From Clostridia bacterium (lineage in GTDB: Bacteria; Bacillota; Clostridia; Oscillospirales; Acutalibacteraceae): DNA of 64,000 nucleotides. A program made the position numbers and the translations under genes. The DNA lies in NCBI GenBank assembly GCA_017441385.1, contig JAFRXY010000025.1:62001-126000 (forward strand), written 5' to 3'. Position 1 is the first letter of the stretch. Every line of letters begins with the position of its first letter. This document shows, in pieces, positions 1-7,879 of this stretch. The notes beneath the pieces are model-generated. The model was given only the letters and a program-made list of their open reading frames with translations, was not told the origin of the DNA and ran no database searches.

Positions 1-817
1 CCAGCGGGAGGAAGGTCAGCATGCGTATGCATTTGAGCACATCGGCGTCGTCCACATTGCGCCAGTACTGGAAGAAATCGTAGGGGGATGTTTTGGCGGG
101 GTCAAGCCAGACGGCGCCCTTGGCGGTTTTGCCCATCTTCTTGCCCTCGGAATTGAGCAGCAGCGTGATGGTCATGGCGTGCGCGTCCTTGCCCAGCTTG
201 CGGCGGATAAGCTCGGTGCCGCCCAGCATGTTCGACCACTGGTCGTCCCCGCCGAATTGCAGATTGCAGCCGTATTCCTTGAAAAGATGCAGGAAGTCGT
301 AGCTCTGCATGATCATGTAATTGAATTCCAGGAAGCTGAGTCCTTTCTCCATGCGCTGCTTGTAGCACTCGGCGCGGAGCATGTTGTTGACCGAGAAGCA
401 GGCGCCCACGTCGCGCAGCAATTCGATGTAATTCAGCCCCAGCAGCCAGTCGGCGTTGTTGACCAGCTGTGCCTTGCCTTCGCCGAAGTCGATGAATTTG
501 CTCATCTGCTGCTTGAAGCAATCCACATTGTGGGCGATGGTTTCGGTGGTCATCATCTGCCGGAGATCGCTTCTTCCGGAAGGGTCGCCCACCATCGCGG
601 TGCCGCCGCCCACAAGGGCAATCGGCTTGTTGCCCGCCATTTGCAGCCGCTTCATCAGGCAGAGCGCCATGAAGTGCCCCACATGCAGCGAATCCGCCGT
701 CGGGTCGAATCCGATGTAGAAGGTAGCCTTGCCGTTGTTGATGAGTTCCTTGATTTCTTCCTCGTTTGTCACCTGGGCAATCAGCCCTCTGGCGACCAGT
801 TCTTCGTAGATTTGCAT
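1..817 (-). CDS. tyrS: Tyrosyl-tRNA synthetase, 3' end cut by the window edge
   Basis: Cytosolic class I aminoacyl-tRNA synthetase that charges tRNA-Tyr. The minus-strand frame opens at ATG 817-815 after a GGAG ribosome site and stays open to base 1, giving about 272 residues. The class I signatures are present: LHVGH (HIGH motif) near residue 44 and KMGKT (KMSKS motif) near residue 230. GDDQW, which helps bind tyrosine in the TyrS family, is also readable. The rest of the anticodon-binding region and the S4-like C-terminal domain lie outside the window. A complete T-box leader precedes the gene, so expression should rise when uncharged tRNA-Tyr accumulates. Identity is firm from motifs plus leader; only the C-terminus is unseen. 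Confidence 0.96.
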   Translation of the reverse strand, partial: MQIYEELVARGLIAQVTNEEEIKELINNGKATFYIGFDPTADSLHVGHFMALCLMKRLQMAGNKPIALVGGGTAMVGDPSGRSDLRQMMTTETIAHNVDCFKQQMSKFIDFGEGKAQLVNNADWLLGLNYIELLRDVGACFSVNNMLRAECYKQRMEKGLSFLEFNYMIMQSYDFLHLFKEYGCNLQFGGDDQWSNMLGGTELIRRKLGKDAHAMTITLLLNSEGKKMGKTAKGAVWLDPAKTSPYDFFQYWRNVDDADVLKCIRMLTFLPL

Positions 818-850
818 TTTTCAAAACTCCTTAATGAAATAATTTACGGC

Positions 851-888
851 AAAAAACAAAAAGTCCTCTGCCAAAAACGACAGAGGAC
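851..888 (-). terminator. Intrinsic terminator of the tyrS T-box
   Basis: Eight-base-pair stem CAGAGGAC/GTCCTCTG (+ strand 863-870 with 881-888), ten-base loop, then a T-rich run on the minus strand at 862-851. It lies between the T-box and the tyrS ribosome site, so it is the regulated terminator of the leader. Confidence 0.9.
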
Positions 889-1191
889 GAATTCTTTACA
901 GGAAATCCGTGTTACCACCTCTATTTGCCCATGCTTCACAGCGATGAGCCTCCGTGAGTGACGGCGATTCCTTCACAGACAATCGGAAAAGCGATCACTC
1001 CGCGCTGTAACGTGCGCCCACGTCCGCTCCTACTTGCGTTCATCCGCCGACCGGAAGGAATCCGCCGGAAAACCGTTCAGAGCGGCAGCTCCGCGATGTA
1101 TTTCACCCCTGACCCGCACCGCCTTGCACCGACCGGCGGCTCTCTGTGGCTGAATCGAATGGGCTACTTCTTCGCTTCATCGCCTTGTATG
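851..1191 (-). promoter_or_regulatory. T-box leader (tRNA-Tyr sensing) of tyrS
   Basis: Read on the minus strand, the conserved T-box segment AATAGAGGTGGTAACACGG is at 925-907. Upstream is a stem-rich region with a candidate specifier loop, GAAATACATCG, whose TAC codon (1100-1098) is a tyrosine codon followed by A, as expected. A terminator follows downstream: stem 888-881/870-863 with a T-rich run at 862-851. In T-boxes, uncharged tRNA pairs with the specifier and the T-box bulge to favour an antiterminator. The tyrosine codon agrees with the downstream gene. Confidence 0.93.
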
Positions 1192-1197
1192 AGATGT

Positions 1198-1226
1198 ATT
1201 AAAGCACATTTTCCCCGGATTGTCAA
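1198..1226 (-). promoter_or_regulatory. Promoter of the tyrS T-box transcript
   Basis: On the minus strand a perfect TTGACA (1226-1221) is followed after 17 bases by TTTAAT (1203-1198). TAATAC two bases further on is an alternative -10. It sits just upstream of the T-box stem I region. Confidence 0.75.
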
Positions 1227-1281
1227 GTGGTAATTCAATGAAAAATATGCAATCAATCATTGTAAAAATTGTTAAAACACA

Positions 1282-1310
1282 TTGACTTTTATTTCGACTT
1301 ATGATAAAAT
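1282..1310 (+). promoter_or_regulatory. Promoter of the glycoconjugate locus
   Basis: TTGACT at 1282-1287, a 17-base spacer and TAAAAT at 1305-1310 form a near-consensus vegetative promoter. Transcription would start near 1317 and leave a leader of about 140 bases before the first gene. Confidence 0.75.
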
Positions 1311-1317
1311 CTTATCA

Positions 1318-1353
1318 ATTTTGTATACGGAAAACAACGTATACTAACAAAAT
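1318..1353 (+). other. Inverted repeat in the 5' leader of the first membrane gene
   Basis: GTATACG (1323-1329) and CGTATAC (1338-1344) are perfect inverted copies around an eight-base loop. They are flanked by AATTTT/AAAATT, which extends the pairing with a small bulge. The structure lies at the predicted transcript start, so it could be an operator or a 5'-end RNA hairpin. The remainder of 1354-1440 is AT-rich and shows nothing else recognisable. Confidence 0.5.
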
Positions 1354-1456
1354 TTTACTTGCGGGAATTTAACTGCGAAAAATACCTTGTTTCAGCAAAT
1401 TCACTGAGTGAGAGCGGTTCTCAATTATTTTACACATTTAAAGGAGCATAATCAAA

Positions 1457-2668
1457 TTGAATCGGGTTAACACGTTATTATCAAAAAAGTATGATTCCAA
1501 ATACTGGAAAATAGGCGTATGTATCTACATGATCACTGCGGCCTATCTCATTCTTTTTCAGTCCTTCAGAGGATTGACAAGCGACGACCTGTTTTATTCT
1601 GATTTTCCCGCACACCTGAACGTCACTTCCCATTCATGGTATTCACTGTACCATTTCCCTGTGCTGATCGCCAATTATATAGGGGGGTATCGCGGCGCCG
1701 CCATTGCCAGCCTGATTGTTATTTTATGCTGTGATTTTCTGTGTATTTACAGCATCAGGAAGTATTTTGCGGAAAAAATATCCAACCGATATATAGTGGA
1801 TTTCTTATCCGTTGCGGTTTTACTGGTCTCCATGATCATTATCGTTTTCCGGGAAAGATGGTATGTGGGAATCGGAACGCCGAATCCGTGGCACACTCCT
1901 ACCTATCGGGTGGCCAAGCCTTTTTCCATTCTGTCGTTTTATTATTTTTTGAGACTGTATGAGAATCTGCATCTGAAAATTGACGGATATAAAAAGGATC
2001 TGGCGCTGTTTTCGGTCTTTTCAATGTTATCCTGCGCCGCAAAGCCGTCGTTTATGTTAGCTGCTGCTCCGGCATACATCGTCATGCTGTTCTATCAATT
2101 GATCAAGGAAAAATTTGCATGCCTCATGGATTGTATTTATGTGGGGCTTTCCCTGCTGCCGGGCGGACTTGTCATTCTCTTTCAGAATTATATCACCTTC
2201 CAGGCACCGCCATCGGGAGATACGAGCCATGTCAGATTCGGCATCAACGATGTCTGGTCCAGCGCGTGGGTTCTGAAATATCATTCGATGACAGGGGTCA
2301 GCTTCATTGACGGGGCTGTTTGTTTTGCTATCACTATCTTTTTGGCGGCGGGCTTCCCGCTGTTTGTCTCGCTGGTGCAGGCACGGTCATTAAAGCTCTC
2401 TCAAAAGTGTTCCTTACTGATTTATTTGTTCGCCACCTTCTTCAACTTATTTGCATACGAAGACGGTTTTAGAAAATATCACGGGAATTTTGGCTGGTCC
2501 TACTTATACGCCCTCTTGTTTCTGTTCATTTCCGCGTTGGAAGGATTGCTTTGTAATCCGCCTGAAAACAAAAAAGTGAAAGCAGCCTGCTGGATATTGT
2601 TTTATTTGCATTTGATTTCCGGAATAATCTATTATATAAAGGTTCTTTGCGGTTTCCTCTATTATTAA
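1457..2668 (+). CDS. Polytopic membrane protein, possible GT-C glycosyltransferase
   Basis: The product has 403 residues and about nine to ten hydrophobic segments; I do not recognise a named family. After the first membrane segment comes an acidic loop with TSDDLFYSDF. An acidic motif at this place is typical of GT-C enzymes, which use polyprenyl-phosphate sugars on the outer face of the membrane. The next gene has a similar plan and a GtrB-like gene follows it, so a role in transferring or exporting a lipid-linked sugar is plausible (inference). The start is TTG at 1457 with AAGGAG ten bases upstream; no better ATG exists. AT-rich codon use matches the next gene and differs from tyrS. Confidence 0.7.
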   Translation: MNRVNTLLSKKYDSKYWKIGVCIYMITAAYLILFQSFRGLTSDDLFYSDFPAHLNVTSHSWYSLYHFPVLIANYIGGYRGAAIASLIVILCCDFLCIYSIRKYFAEKISNRYIVDFLSVAVLLVSMIIIVFRERWYVGIGTPNPWHTPTYRVAKPFSILSFYYFLRLYENLHLKIDGYKKDLALFSVFSMLSCAAKPSFMLAAAPAYIVMLFYQLIKEKFACLMDCIYVGLSLLPGGLVILFQNYITFQAPPSGDTSHVRFGINDVWSSAWVLKYHSMTGVSFIDGAVCFAITIFLAAGFPLFVSLVQARSLKLSQKCSLLIYLFATFFNLFAYEDGFRKYHGNFGWSYLYALLFLFISALEGLLCNPPENKKVKAACWILFYLHLISGIIYYIKVLCGFLYY

Positions 2669-2669
2669 C

Positions 2670-2707
2670 CCGGGATCAATATTGAAAGCCGGGATCAATA
2701 TTGAAAG
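2670..2707 (+). repeat. Perfect tandem duplication of 19 bp before a ribosome site
   Basis: The 19-base unit CCGGGATCAATATTGAAAG occurs twice head to tail (2670-2688 and 2689-2707). It fills the gap between two membrane-protein genes. The second copy ends in the purine part of the downstream ribosome site. Confidence 0.95.
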
Positions 2708-2716
2708 GTGAGTTTT

Positions 2717-4360
2717 ATGAAGAAAACAGTGGTTGATCTCATCAACAGCAGCTTTCAAAGCATGCGTTCCGGTTTGCTGTCCGATGATTGCAAGAAGCGG
2801 TTTCAGAATAACGGCGTATTATATATGTTATATTTCCTGTTCATCATAGCTCCTTTGTTTTACGGAATCGCTTTGTGCGTTTTGCAAAAGGGTGAATATG
2901 ATCCTATGCTGACCGTGTTCAATGATGAAATAGGCTATCATTTTGCCGTACAGAATCTGCACTCGGGCGGCGCAAAAGCATATTCGAGTTATAACGAGGT
3001 TTTTTCCACCTATCCTTCGTTGGGGGCATACGGACTGGTTCCCTATTTGCCCTACGCGCTGCTTTCCTATCTCACCATGCCTCTCTTTGGGTACAGGTAT
3101 TTTACTGCGGCTAACATCATCATGATTATTCTCGCTCATGCGGTATTGATCAAACTGTTAAAGCCGGGTAAAATCGCCACCCTGTTTCTGCTTCTGTCTT
3201 TTCTTTGTTCTTTTCAGGTGCAGCGATATATCTGGTCGGGCATGTCCGAAACGAATTTCATCTTTTTTGCGATCGTTACATTTTCAATCAGCGCCGCATT
3301 GTTAAACGCGAAAAAAGAAGCCGGCAAACGAATGGTCTATGGCTGCATTGGCGCAATGATCGTGTTGAATTCTTTTTACAGCGCCATGAGACCTTATTAT
3401 CTGGTTTTTGACCTCATTGTCATACTGTTTCTTTATTACTATCGCGAGAAGTTCTCCCGGAAAGGGTTATACGCGTTCATTTCGGGCTTGGGGGTTTTCT
3501 CCCTTGCCTCTCTGATCACGTTTTTCTGGTCCGGGGCCAATATATCCGCAAGATACTTTAACTATCAAAACACCTCCGTCAAGATGCGTATCCAATCATT
3601 GTTTGTCAATGGGGGACCGGTGTATAACACGCTTAAGCTCAATTACAAAGCGGTCAGGCTTGTTGTAAAAAGCGGCGACCTGTTCTGCGTACCGTTTCTG
3701 GCATTTCTCTTTGTCGAATTTGTACTGATGCTGGCGCTGTTTATAAAACTATACAAAAAGAACCGTATAGAAGGCGCCTATTTCGGTACGCTTCTTTTGT
3801 GCGGAATCTTCATTTTTGAGTCTGTCGTGATCCTGTATGCTGAATTGGATGCGAGCAGACTCATGAGAATGATGCTTGGCATAGGCATTTTCTGGATATA
3901 CGCAATGGCGTATTATTATAAGAAAGCGTCTGCCGTTACACAGATGCAGGCAGGCGCGGGCATTATGATAACGGTACTGACAATTACCTTTTTTCCGTTA
4001 ATGAGTAACGGTGACGGATATAAACTCCCGGTAACAGACAATTATCGGAGTCATGAAATTGTCTGTGTCAAAAGAAAGGAACAATTGACAAAGATCATTC
4101 CGGAAAGCAGCCGCCCGGAAGATAATACCATCGCCATCTTACCGGAATTATCCGAAATAGAAATATACTATTCTATTCCGTCTTACGCATCGGCTTCCTG
4201 CTGTCTGTATGATTATTTGCAGAATGCGATCGGCAGTGACCGGCTGAAATGCAAATATGTCTGCCTCGCGGAAGACGAATTACTGAACGAATTGTGCGAA
4301 GAAAAAGGCTATATTCCCATTTATCACGAAGCGGGACATATTTTATGGCAGGCCAGATAG
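2717..4360 (+). CDS. Polytopic membrane protein, possible GT-C glycosyltransferase
   Basis: The product has 547 residues, around eleven hydrophobic segments over the first 430 and a soluble C-terminal tail of about 110. ATG 2717 follows AAAGGTGA by five bases and is preferred over GTG 2708, which overlaps that site. After the first membrane segment is FNDEIGYHF, an acidic loop in the position where GT-C transferases carry catalytic acids. Size and plan resemble bacterial membrane glycosyltransferases that use polyprenyl-phosphate donors, and a GtrB-like donor synthase lies next door. Family-level identification is uncertain; membrane location is clear. A terminator follows, ending the first transcription unit. 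Confidence 0.72.
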   Translation: MKKTVVDLINSSFQSMRSGLLSDDCKKRFQNNGVLYMLYFLFIIAPLFYGIALCVLQKGEYDPMLTVFNDEIGYHFAVQNLHSGGAKAYSSYNEVFSTYPSLGAYGLVPYLPYALLSYLTMPLFGYRYFTAANIIMIILAHAVLIKLLKPGKIATLFLLLSFLCSFQVQRYIWSGMSETNFIFFAIVTFSISAALLNAKKEAGKRMVYGCIGAMIVLNSFYSAMRPYYLVFDLIVILFLYYYREKFSRKGLYAFISGLGVFSLASLITFFWSGANISARYFNYQNTSVKMRIQSLFVNGGPVYNTLKLNYKAVRLVVKSGDLFCVPFLAFLFVEFVLMLALFIKLYKKNRIEGAYFGTLLLCGIFIFESVVILYAELDASRLMRMMLGIGIFWIYAMAYYYKKASAVTQMQAGAGIMITVLTITFFPLMSNGDGYKLPVTDNYRSHEIVCVKRKEQLTKIIPESSRPEDNTIAILPELSEIEIYYSIPSYASASCCLYDYLQNAIGSDRLKCKYVCLAEDELLNELCEEKGYIPIYHEAGHILWQAR

Positions 4361-4440
4361 CCTTTGGGAATGTGACGGTTTCTCTTTTCACCGTAGGATG
4401 CATCAGTGTTTCTTAATTTAAAAAAAATTATTAGTAAAAA

Positions 4441-4475
4441 AATCAATAGTCTATAAAAAACTATTGATTTTTTTG
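4441..4475 (+). terminator. Intrinsic terminator after the two membrane genes
   Basis: A ten-base-pair stem AATCAATAGT/ACTATTGATT (4441-4450 with 4460-4469), nine-base loop, then a T run. An A-rich tract precedes it, so it may also work on the minus strand. Confidence 0.85.
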
Positions 4476-4492
4476 TTTGTGTGTGTTATAAT
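4464..4492 (+). promoter_or_regulatory. Promoter for the GtrB/ACP module A operon
   Basis: TTGATT at 4464-4469 lies inside the 3' arm of the preceding terminator. Seventeen bases later comes a consensus TATAAT at 4487-4492. The next gene starts 58 bases downstream. Confidence 0.8.
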
Positions 4493-4549
4493 TTTTTCGA
4501 TTTATTGCACTTTGATAGGTAAATTATTATAATGTGAAAGAGGAAAAAA

Positions 4550-5485
4550 ATGACATTACTCAGTTTTGTTATTCCATGTTATAGAAGCGAGAAGACAATC
4601 AAAAAGGTAATCGATGAAATCATCACGACCGTTTCCCAAAAAAGCGGTTATGATTATGAGGTGATTGCCGTCAACGACGGTTCTCCGGACGGAGTGTACG
4701 GTGTTCTGCAAGAGCTTGCGCTGCACAATCCAAAAATCAAGGTAATCAATTTAGCAAAGAATATGGGGAAACACGCGGCGGTCATGGCGGGATATGCCTA
4801 TGTCAACGGCGAGTATATTGTCAATCTGGACGATGATTATCAGTCTCCGGTGGATCATCTGTGGGAACTGGTCGCGCCTGTGGAAGCTGATCTGTGCGAC
4901 GTCGCCACAGCGGAGTACGCCGAAAAGAAAGAAGCGCGCTGGAAAAAAATCGGCAGCAATTTCAATATGCTTATTACCGAGATCATGCTTGACAAGCCCA
5001 AGGGATTAAGAATGGAAAATCTGAATGTCGTGAAAAGGTTTGTCGTGGACGAGGTAATACGGTATAAAAACCCCTATCCTTTTGTGGAAGGGCTTATTCT
5101 CGGCGTGACCAAGAGAGTGATTACCGTTCCGATGGAACAGCGGGACAGAGGGGATGACAAAGGAACAGGATTTACCTTTTTCAAGTCGCTGGCTCTGTTC
5201 TCAAACGGATTGACGAATTTCTCGGTAAAACCGCTGAGAATTGCCATGATTGCGGGACTGATGTTTTCTATTCTGGGGTTCCTCTACGGAGTTTATATCA
5301 TTATCAATCGATTCATACACCCTGAATTAGCCGCGGGCTGGAGTTCCCTTATGGCTGTCATGCTGTTTTCGAGCGGCATCATCATGCTTCTGCTGGGCGT
5401 CATCGGGGAGTATGTGGGAAGAATTTTCATCTGTTTAAATAACGCTCCGCAGTATGTGGTAAGAAATACAATCAATACAAAATAA
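4550..5485 (+). CDS. GtrB/DPM1-like family 2 glycosyltransferase
   Basis: The product has 311 residues. The N-terminal GT-A domain begins LLSFVIPCYRSE, carries AVNDGSPDG, and has the donor/metal motif NLDDDYQSP near residue 95. Two membrane segments fill roughly residues 230-300 (around MIAGLMFSILGFLYGVY and MAVMLFSSGIIMLLLGVIG). This is the layout of GtrB/ArnC-type enzymes, which load a sugar from a nucleotide donor onto undecaprenyl phosphate at the inner membrane face. It probably supplies lipid-linked sugar to the neighbouring GT-C-like proteins (inference). ATG 4550 follows AAAGAGG. It is the first gene of the transcript that continues into the ACP module. Confidence 0.9.
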   Translation: MTLLSFVIPCYRSEKTIKKVIDEIITTVSQKSGYDYEVIAVNDGSPDGVYGVLQELALHNPKIKVINLAKNMGKHAAVMAGYAYVNGEYIVNLDDDYQSPVDHLWELVAPVEADLCDVATAEYAEKKEARWKKIGSNFNMLITEIMLDKPKGLRMENLNVVKRFVVDEVIRYKNPYPFVEGLILGVTKRVITVPMEQRDRGDDKGTGFTFFKSLALFSNGLTNFSVKPLRIAMIAGLMFSILGFLYGVYIIINRFIHPELAAGWSSLMAVMLFSSGIIMLLLGVIGEYVGRIFICLNNAPQYVVRNTINTK

Positions 5486-5519
5486 CGATTTGTTATTCAA
5501 TTTCATTGGAGGTTTTTTC

Positions 5520-5762
5520 ATGACAAACTTAGAAAAATACAACGAGGCATTCACTGCTACCTTTGAGATCGCGGAGGAGCAGCTGAAGGGGTTGCAATAT
5601 CAGGACATCGACGCATGGGACTCGGTGGGACATATGAGTCTGATTGCCGCCTTGGAAGACACGTTTGATATCATGATGGATACGGATGATATTATTGATC
5701 TCAACTCCTATGAAAAAGGCAAGGAGATTCTGTCAAAAGCCGATTACGGAGTGGAATTCTGA
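5520..5762 (+). CDS. Acyl carrier protein, module A
   Basis: An 80-residue carrier protein. The start is ATG 5520 after GGAGG; an upstream in-frame ATG at 5490 lacks a ribosome site. The phosphopantetheine attachment serine is Ser35 in WDSVGHM, followed by an acidic helix, as in stand-alone carriers of polyketide, peptide and sugar-modification loci rather than the DSLD form of fatty-acid AcpP. Its stop overlaps the start of the adjacent ligase gene, implying that the ligase loads it. The protein is about 88 percent identical, by direct count, to a second carrier at 16250-16492. Confidence 0.93.
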   Translation: MTNLEKYNEAFTATFEIAEEQLKGLQYQDIDAWDSVGHMSLIAALEDTFDIMMDTDDIIDLNSYEKGKEILSKADYGVEF

Positions 5763-7180
5763 TGGGCAAGATATGGAATCTGCCGCAATTTGCGGATCAT
5801 ATTGCGGTCAAGGACGAATTCGGCAGGCAGCTGACTTACAGCGAACTCCACGCGGAATCCTGCCGCCTCGCGGAAAAGGCAGGGGGCCGCTGCCTTGTTT
5901 TTTCGCTGTGCCGTAACGAAATCGGTTCTCTGATAGGCTACGTCGGATTTGTCAACAACGGAATCGTATCGGTGCAGCTCAGCAGTCATCTGGATGACGC
6001 TCTGCTGCAAAATCTGCTTGCGGCCTACCGTCCGGCTTTTCTCTGGGTTCCCGTCGATCAGGCGGAACAGTTTGAAGGCATGGAAGCGGTCTATTCCTCT
6101 TTCGATTACTGCCTGCTCCGAACAGGGTATACCGGATCATACCCCCTTTTTCCCGAACTCGGGCTGCTCATCACAACGTCTGGTTCGACAGGCTCCCCGA
6201 AATTTGTAAGGCAATCCTATACCAACCTGCTGGACAATGCGACTTCTATTGCGGAATATCTGAAACTGGATTCATCGGAACGTCCCATAACGACGCTCCC
6301 GATGAATTATGTTTATGGTCTTTCCATCATCAACTCCCATTTTCTGGTCGGAGCCACATTGCTCATGACCGACAAAGGGCTGATGCAGAAGGAATTCTGG
6401 AGCTTCTTCCAGGCTGCGGAAGCCACTTCTTTCGGCGGCGTTCCCTATACCTATGAAATGCTCGACAAGCTGCGCTTTTACAGAATGAAGCTCCCGAGCC
6501 TGCGCACCATGACGCAGGCAGGCGGCAAAATCACCCCTGAGCTCCATGAAAAATTCGCGGCGTACGCAAAAGAACAGGGCAAGAATTTTGTCGTCATGTA
6601 CGGCGCGGCGGAAGCGACTTCACGAATGGGCTATCTTCCTCCTGAAAGGGCGGTTGAAAAGAAAGGCTCCATGGGCATTCCCATTCCCGGGGGCAGATTC
6701 CGGCTGGTGGACGCGGATGACCGGGAAATCACGGAGCCTTTCGTGACCGGCGAACTGGTTTACGAGGGGAAAAATGTCACGCTGGGCTATGCCGTCTGCG
6801 GCGAAGATCTGATCAAGGGCGACGAGCGGGGCGGCATTCTCAAGACCGGCGATATGGCGCAGTTTGACGGGGATCATTATTACTACATCGTGGGGCGCAA
6901 AAAGCGCTTCCTTAAAATATACGGAAACCGCGTCAATCTCGACGAGGTGGACCGCATGATCAAGGGTCAGTTCAGCATTGAAGCCGCCAGCGACGGCGTG
7001 GACGACCATATGTATTTATTTGTAACAGACGGGGCCTATTCCGATAGGGTCAGGGATTTCGTTATCGCAAAGACCAAACTGAATCCCGCGGCCTTCAAGG
7101 TGATTGTCATTGACGAAATACCAAAGAATGATGCCGGCAAGACTTTATACAAGGAATTGAAACAATATTATGCAGAATAA
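5762..7180 (+). CDS. AMP-forming acyl/aminoacyl-ACP ligase (ANL superfamily)
   Basis: The product has 472 residues and should activate a carboxylic acid as an acyl adenylate and pass it to a thiol, most likely the adjacent carrier protein. ANL motifs are in order: TTSGSTGSPK (residues 138-147, phosphate loop), YGAAEAT, LKTGDMA with Asp, GRKKRFLKIYG (hinge), and the catalytic lysine K460 in NDAGKTLYKEL. At 472 residues it is shorter than acetyl-CoA synthetases and close in size to stand-alone adenylation proteins. ATG 5762 overlaps the carrier stop by one base, indicating translational coupling. The acid substrate cannot be read from the sequence. Confidence 0.9.
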   Translation: MGKIWNLPQFADHIAVKDEFGRQLTYSELHAESCRLAEKAGGRCLVFSLCRNEIGSLIGYVGFVNNGIVSVQLSSHLDDALLQNLLAAYRPAFLWVPVDQAEQFEGMEAVYSSFDYCLLRTGYTGSYPLFPELGLLITTSGSTGSPKFVRQSYTNLLDNATSIAEYLKLDSSERPITTLPMNYVYGLSIINSHFLVGATLLMTDKGLMQKEFWSFFQAAEATSFGGVPYTYEMLDKLRFYRMKLPSLRTMTQAGGKITPELHEKFAAYAKEQGKNFVVMYGAAEATSRMGYLPPERAVEKKGSMGIPIPGGRFRLVDADDREITEPFVTGELVYEGKNVTLGYAVCGEDLIKGDERGGILKTGDMAQFDGDHYYYIVGRKKRFLKIYGNRVNLDEVDRMIKGQFSIEAASDGVDDHMYLFVTDGAYSDRVRDFVIAKTKLNPAAFKVIVIDEIPKNDAGKTLYKELKQYYAE

Positions 7181-7874
7181 ACCGCAGCTTTTCTGTCTGA
7201 CATATGCCGGCGGCAGCGCCGAATTTTATGACGTGATCCGTGACAGCGTGACAGGCGTTGAGGTGGTAAGCCTTGAATATTCCGGGCACGGCACGCGTCG
7301 CAAGGAACCGTTCTACAACGATTTCGCGGAGCTGGCCGATGATCTGTATGAGGAAATAAAGAAACGCAGGAACGGCGAAGCGTATGGGCTGTTCGGTTAC
7401 AGTATGGGTTCGATAAGCCTTGTTGAGATTCTCAAACGGATTCTTGACAGGAAGGAGATCAGTCCTCCTGTCAGTTTGTTTATCGCGGCGCACAAGCCTC
7501 TTTCATGGCGGGAATTCCACCGTGTTTCGTCTGACGGGCTGGACGAATGGGCGAGGAACCGAACCATTCAGTTCGGCGCCGTGCCTGAAAAACTGATGGA
7601 GAATAAAAGCTTCTGGAGAATGTATCTCCCTCTTTACCGCGCCGATTACTCTTTGATCGGACGGTACCGGTTTGAAGAAATGCCTCTGAGAACCGATATT
7701 CCGGCGCATATTTTCTATTCGGAAACGGACACGGCCTATGAGGATATGAAGCTCTGGAAGCATATATTCACCGGCGAATGTGCGTTTCATCGCTTTGAGG
7801 GGAATCATTTCTTTATCCGGCAGCATTATGCTGAAATTTCACAAATCATTCTTGCGGCTATGGGCAGGAGTTGA
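7170..7874 (+). CDS. Type II thioesterase (alpha/beta hydrolase)
   Basis: A 234-residue alpha/beta hydrolase of the GrsT/RifR type that hydrolyses acyl groups from carrier proteins. Seen: the early oxyanion region CLTYAGGS, nucleophile elbow GYSMG with Ser78, and C-terminal catalytic histidine His213 in EGNHFF. It overlaps the ligase by 11 bases and is followed by a LuxE/LuxC pair. In bacterial lux operons the thioesterase LuxD releases the fatty acid that LuxE and LuxC then reduce. This enzyme may do the same job or may edit misprimed carriers (inference). Confidence 0.9.
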   Translation: MQNKPQLFCLTYAGGSAEFYDVIRDSVTGVEVVSLEYSGHGTRRKEPFYNDFAELADDLYEEIKKRRNGEAYGLFGYSMGSISLVEILKRILDRKEISPPVSLFIAAHKPLSWREFHRVSSDGLDEWARNRTIQFGAVPEKLMENKSFWRMYLPLYRADYSLIGRYRFEEMPLRTDIPAHIFYSETDTAYEDMKLWKHIFTGECAFHRFEGNHFFIRQHYAEISQIILAAMGRS

Positions 7875-7879
7875 CGACT

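Noticed and set aside
179..1233. Plus-strand frames opposite tyrS and its leader
   Set aside because: They overlap tyrS and the structured T-box; compositions are unlike real proteins here.
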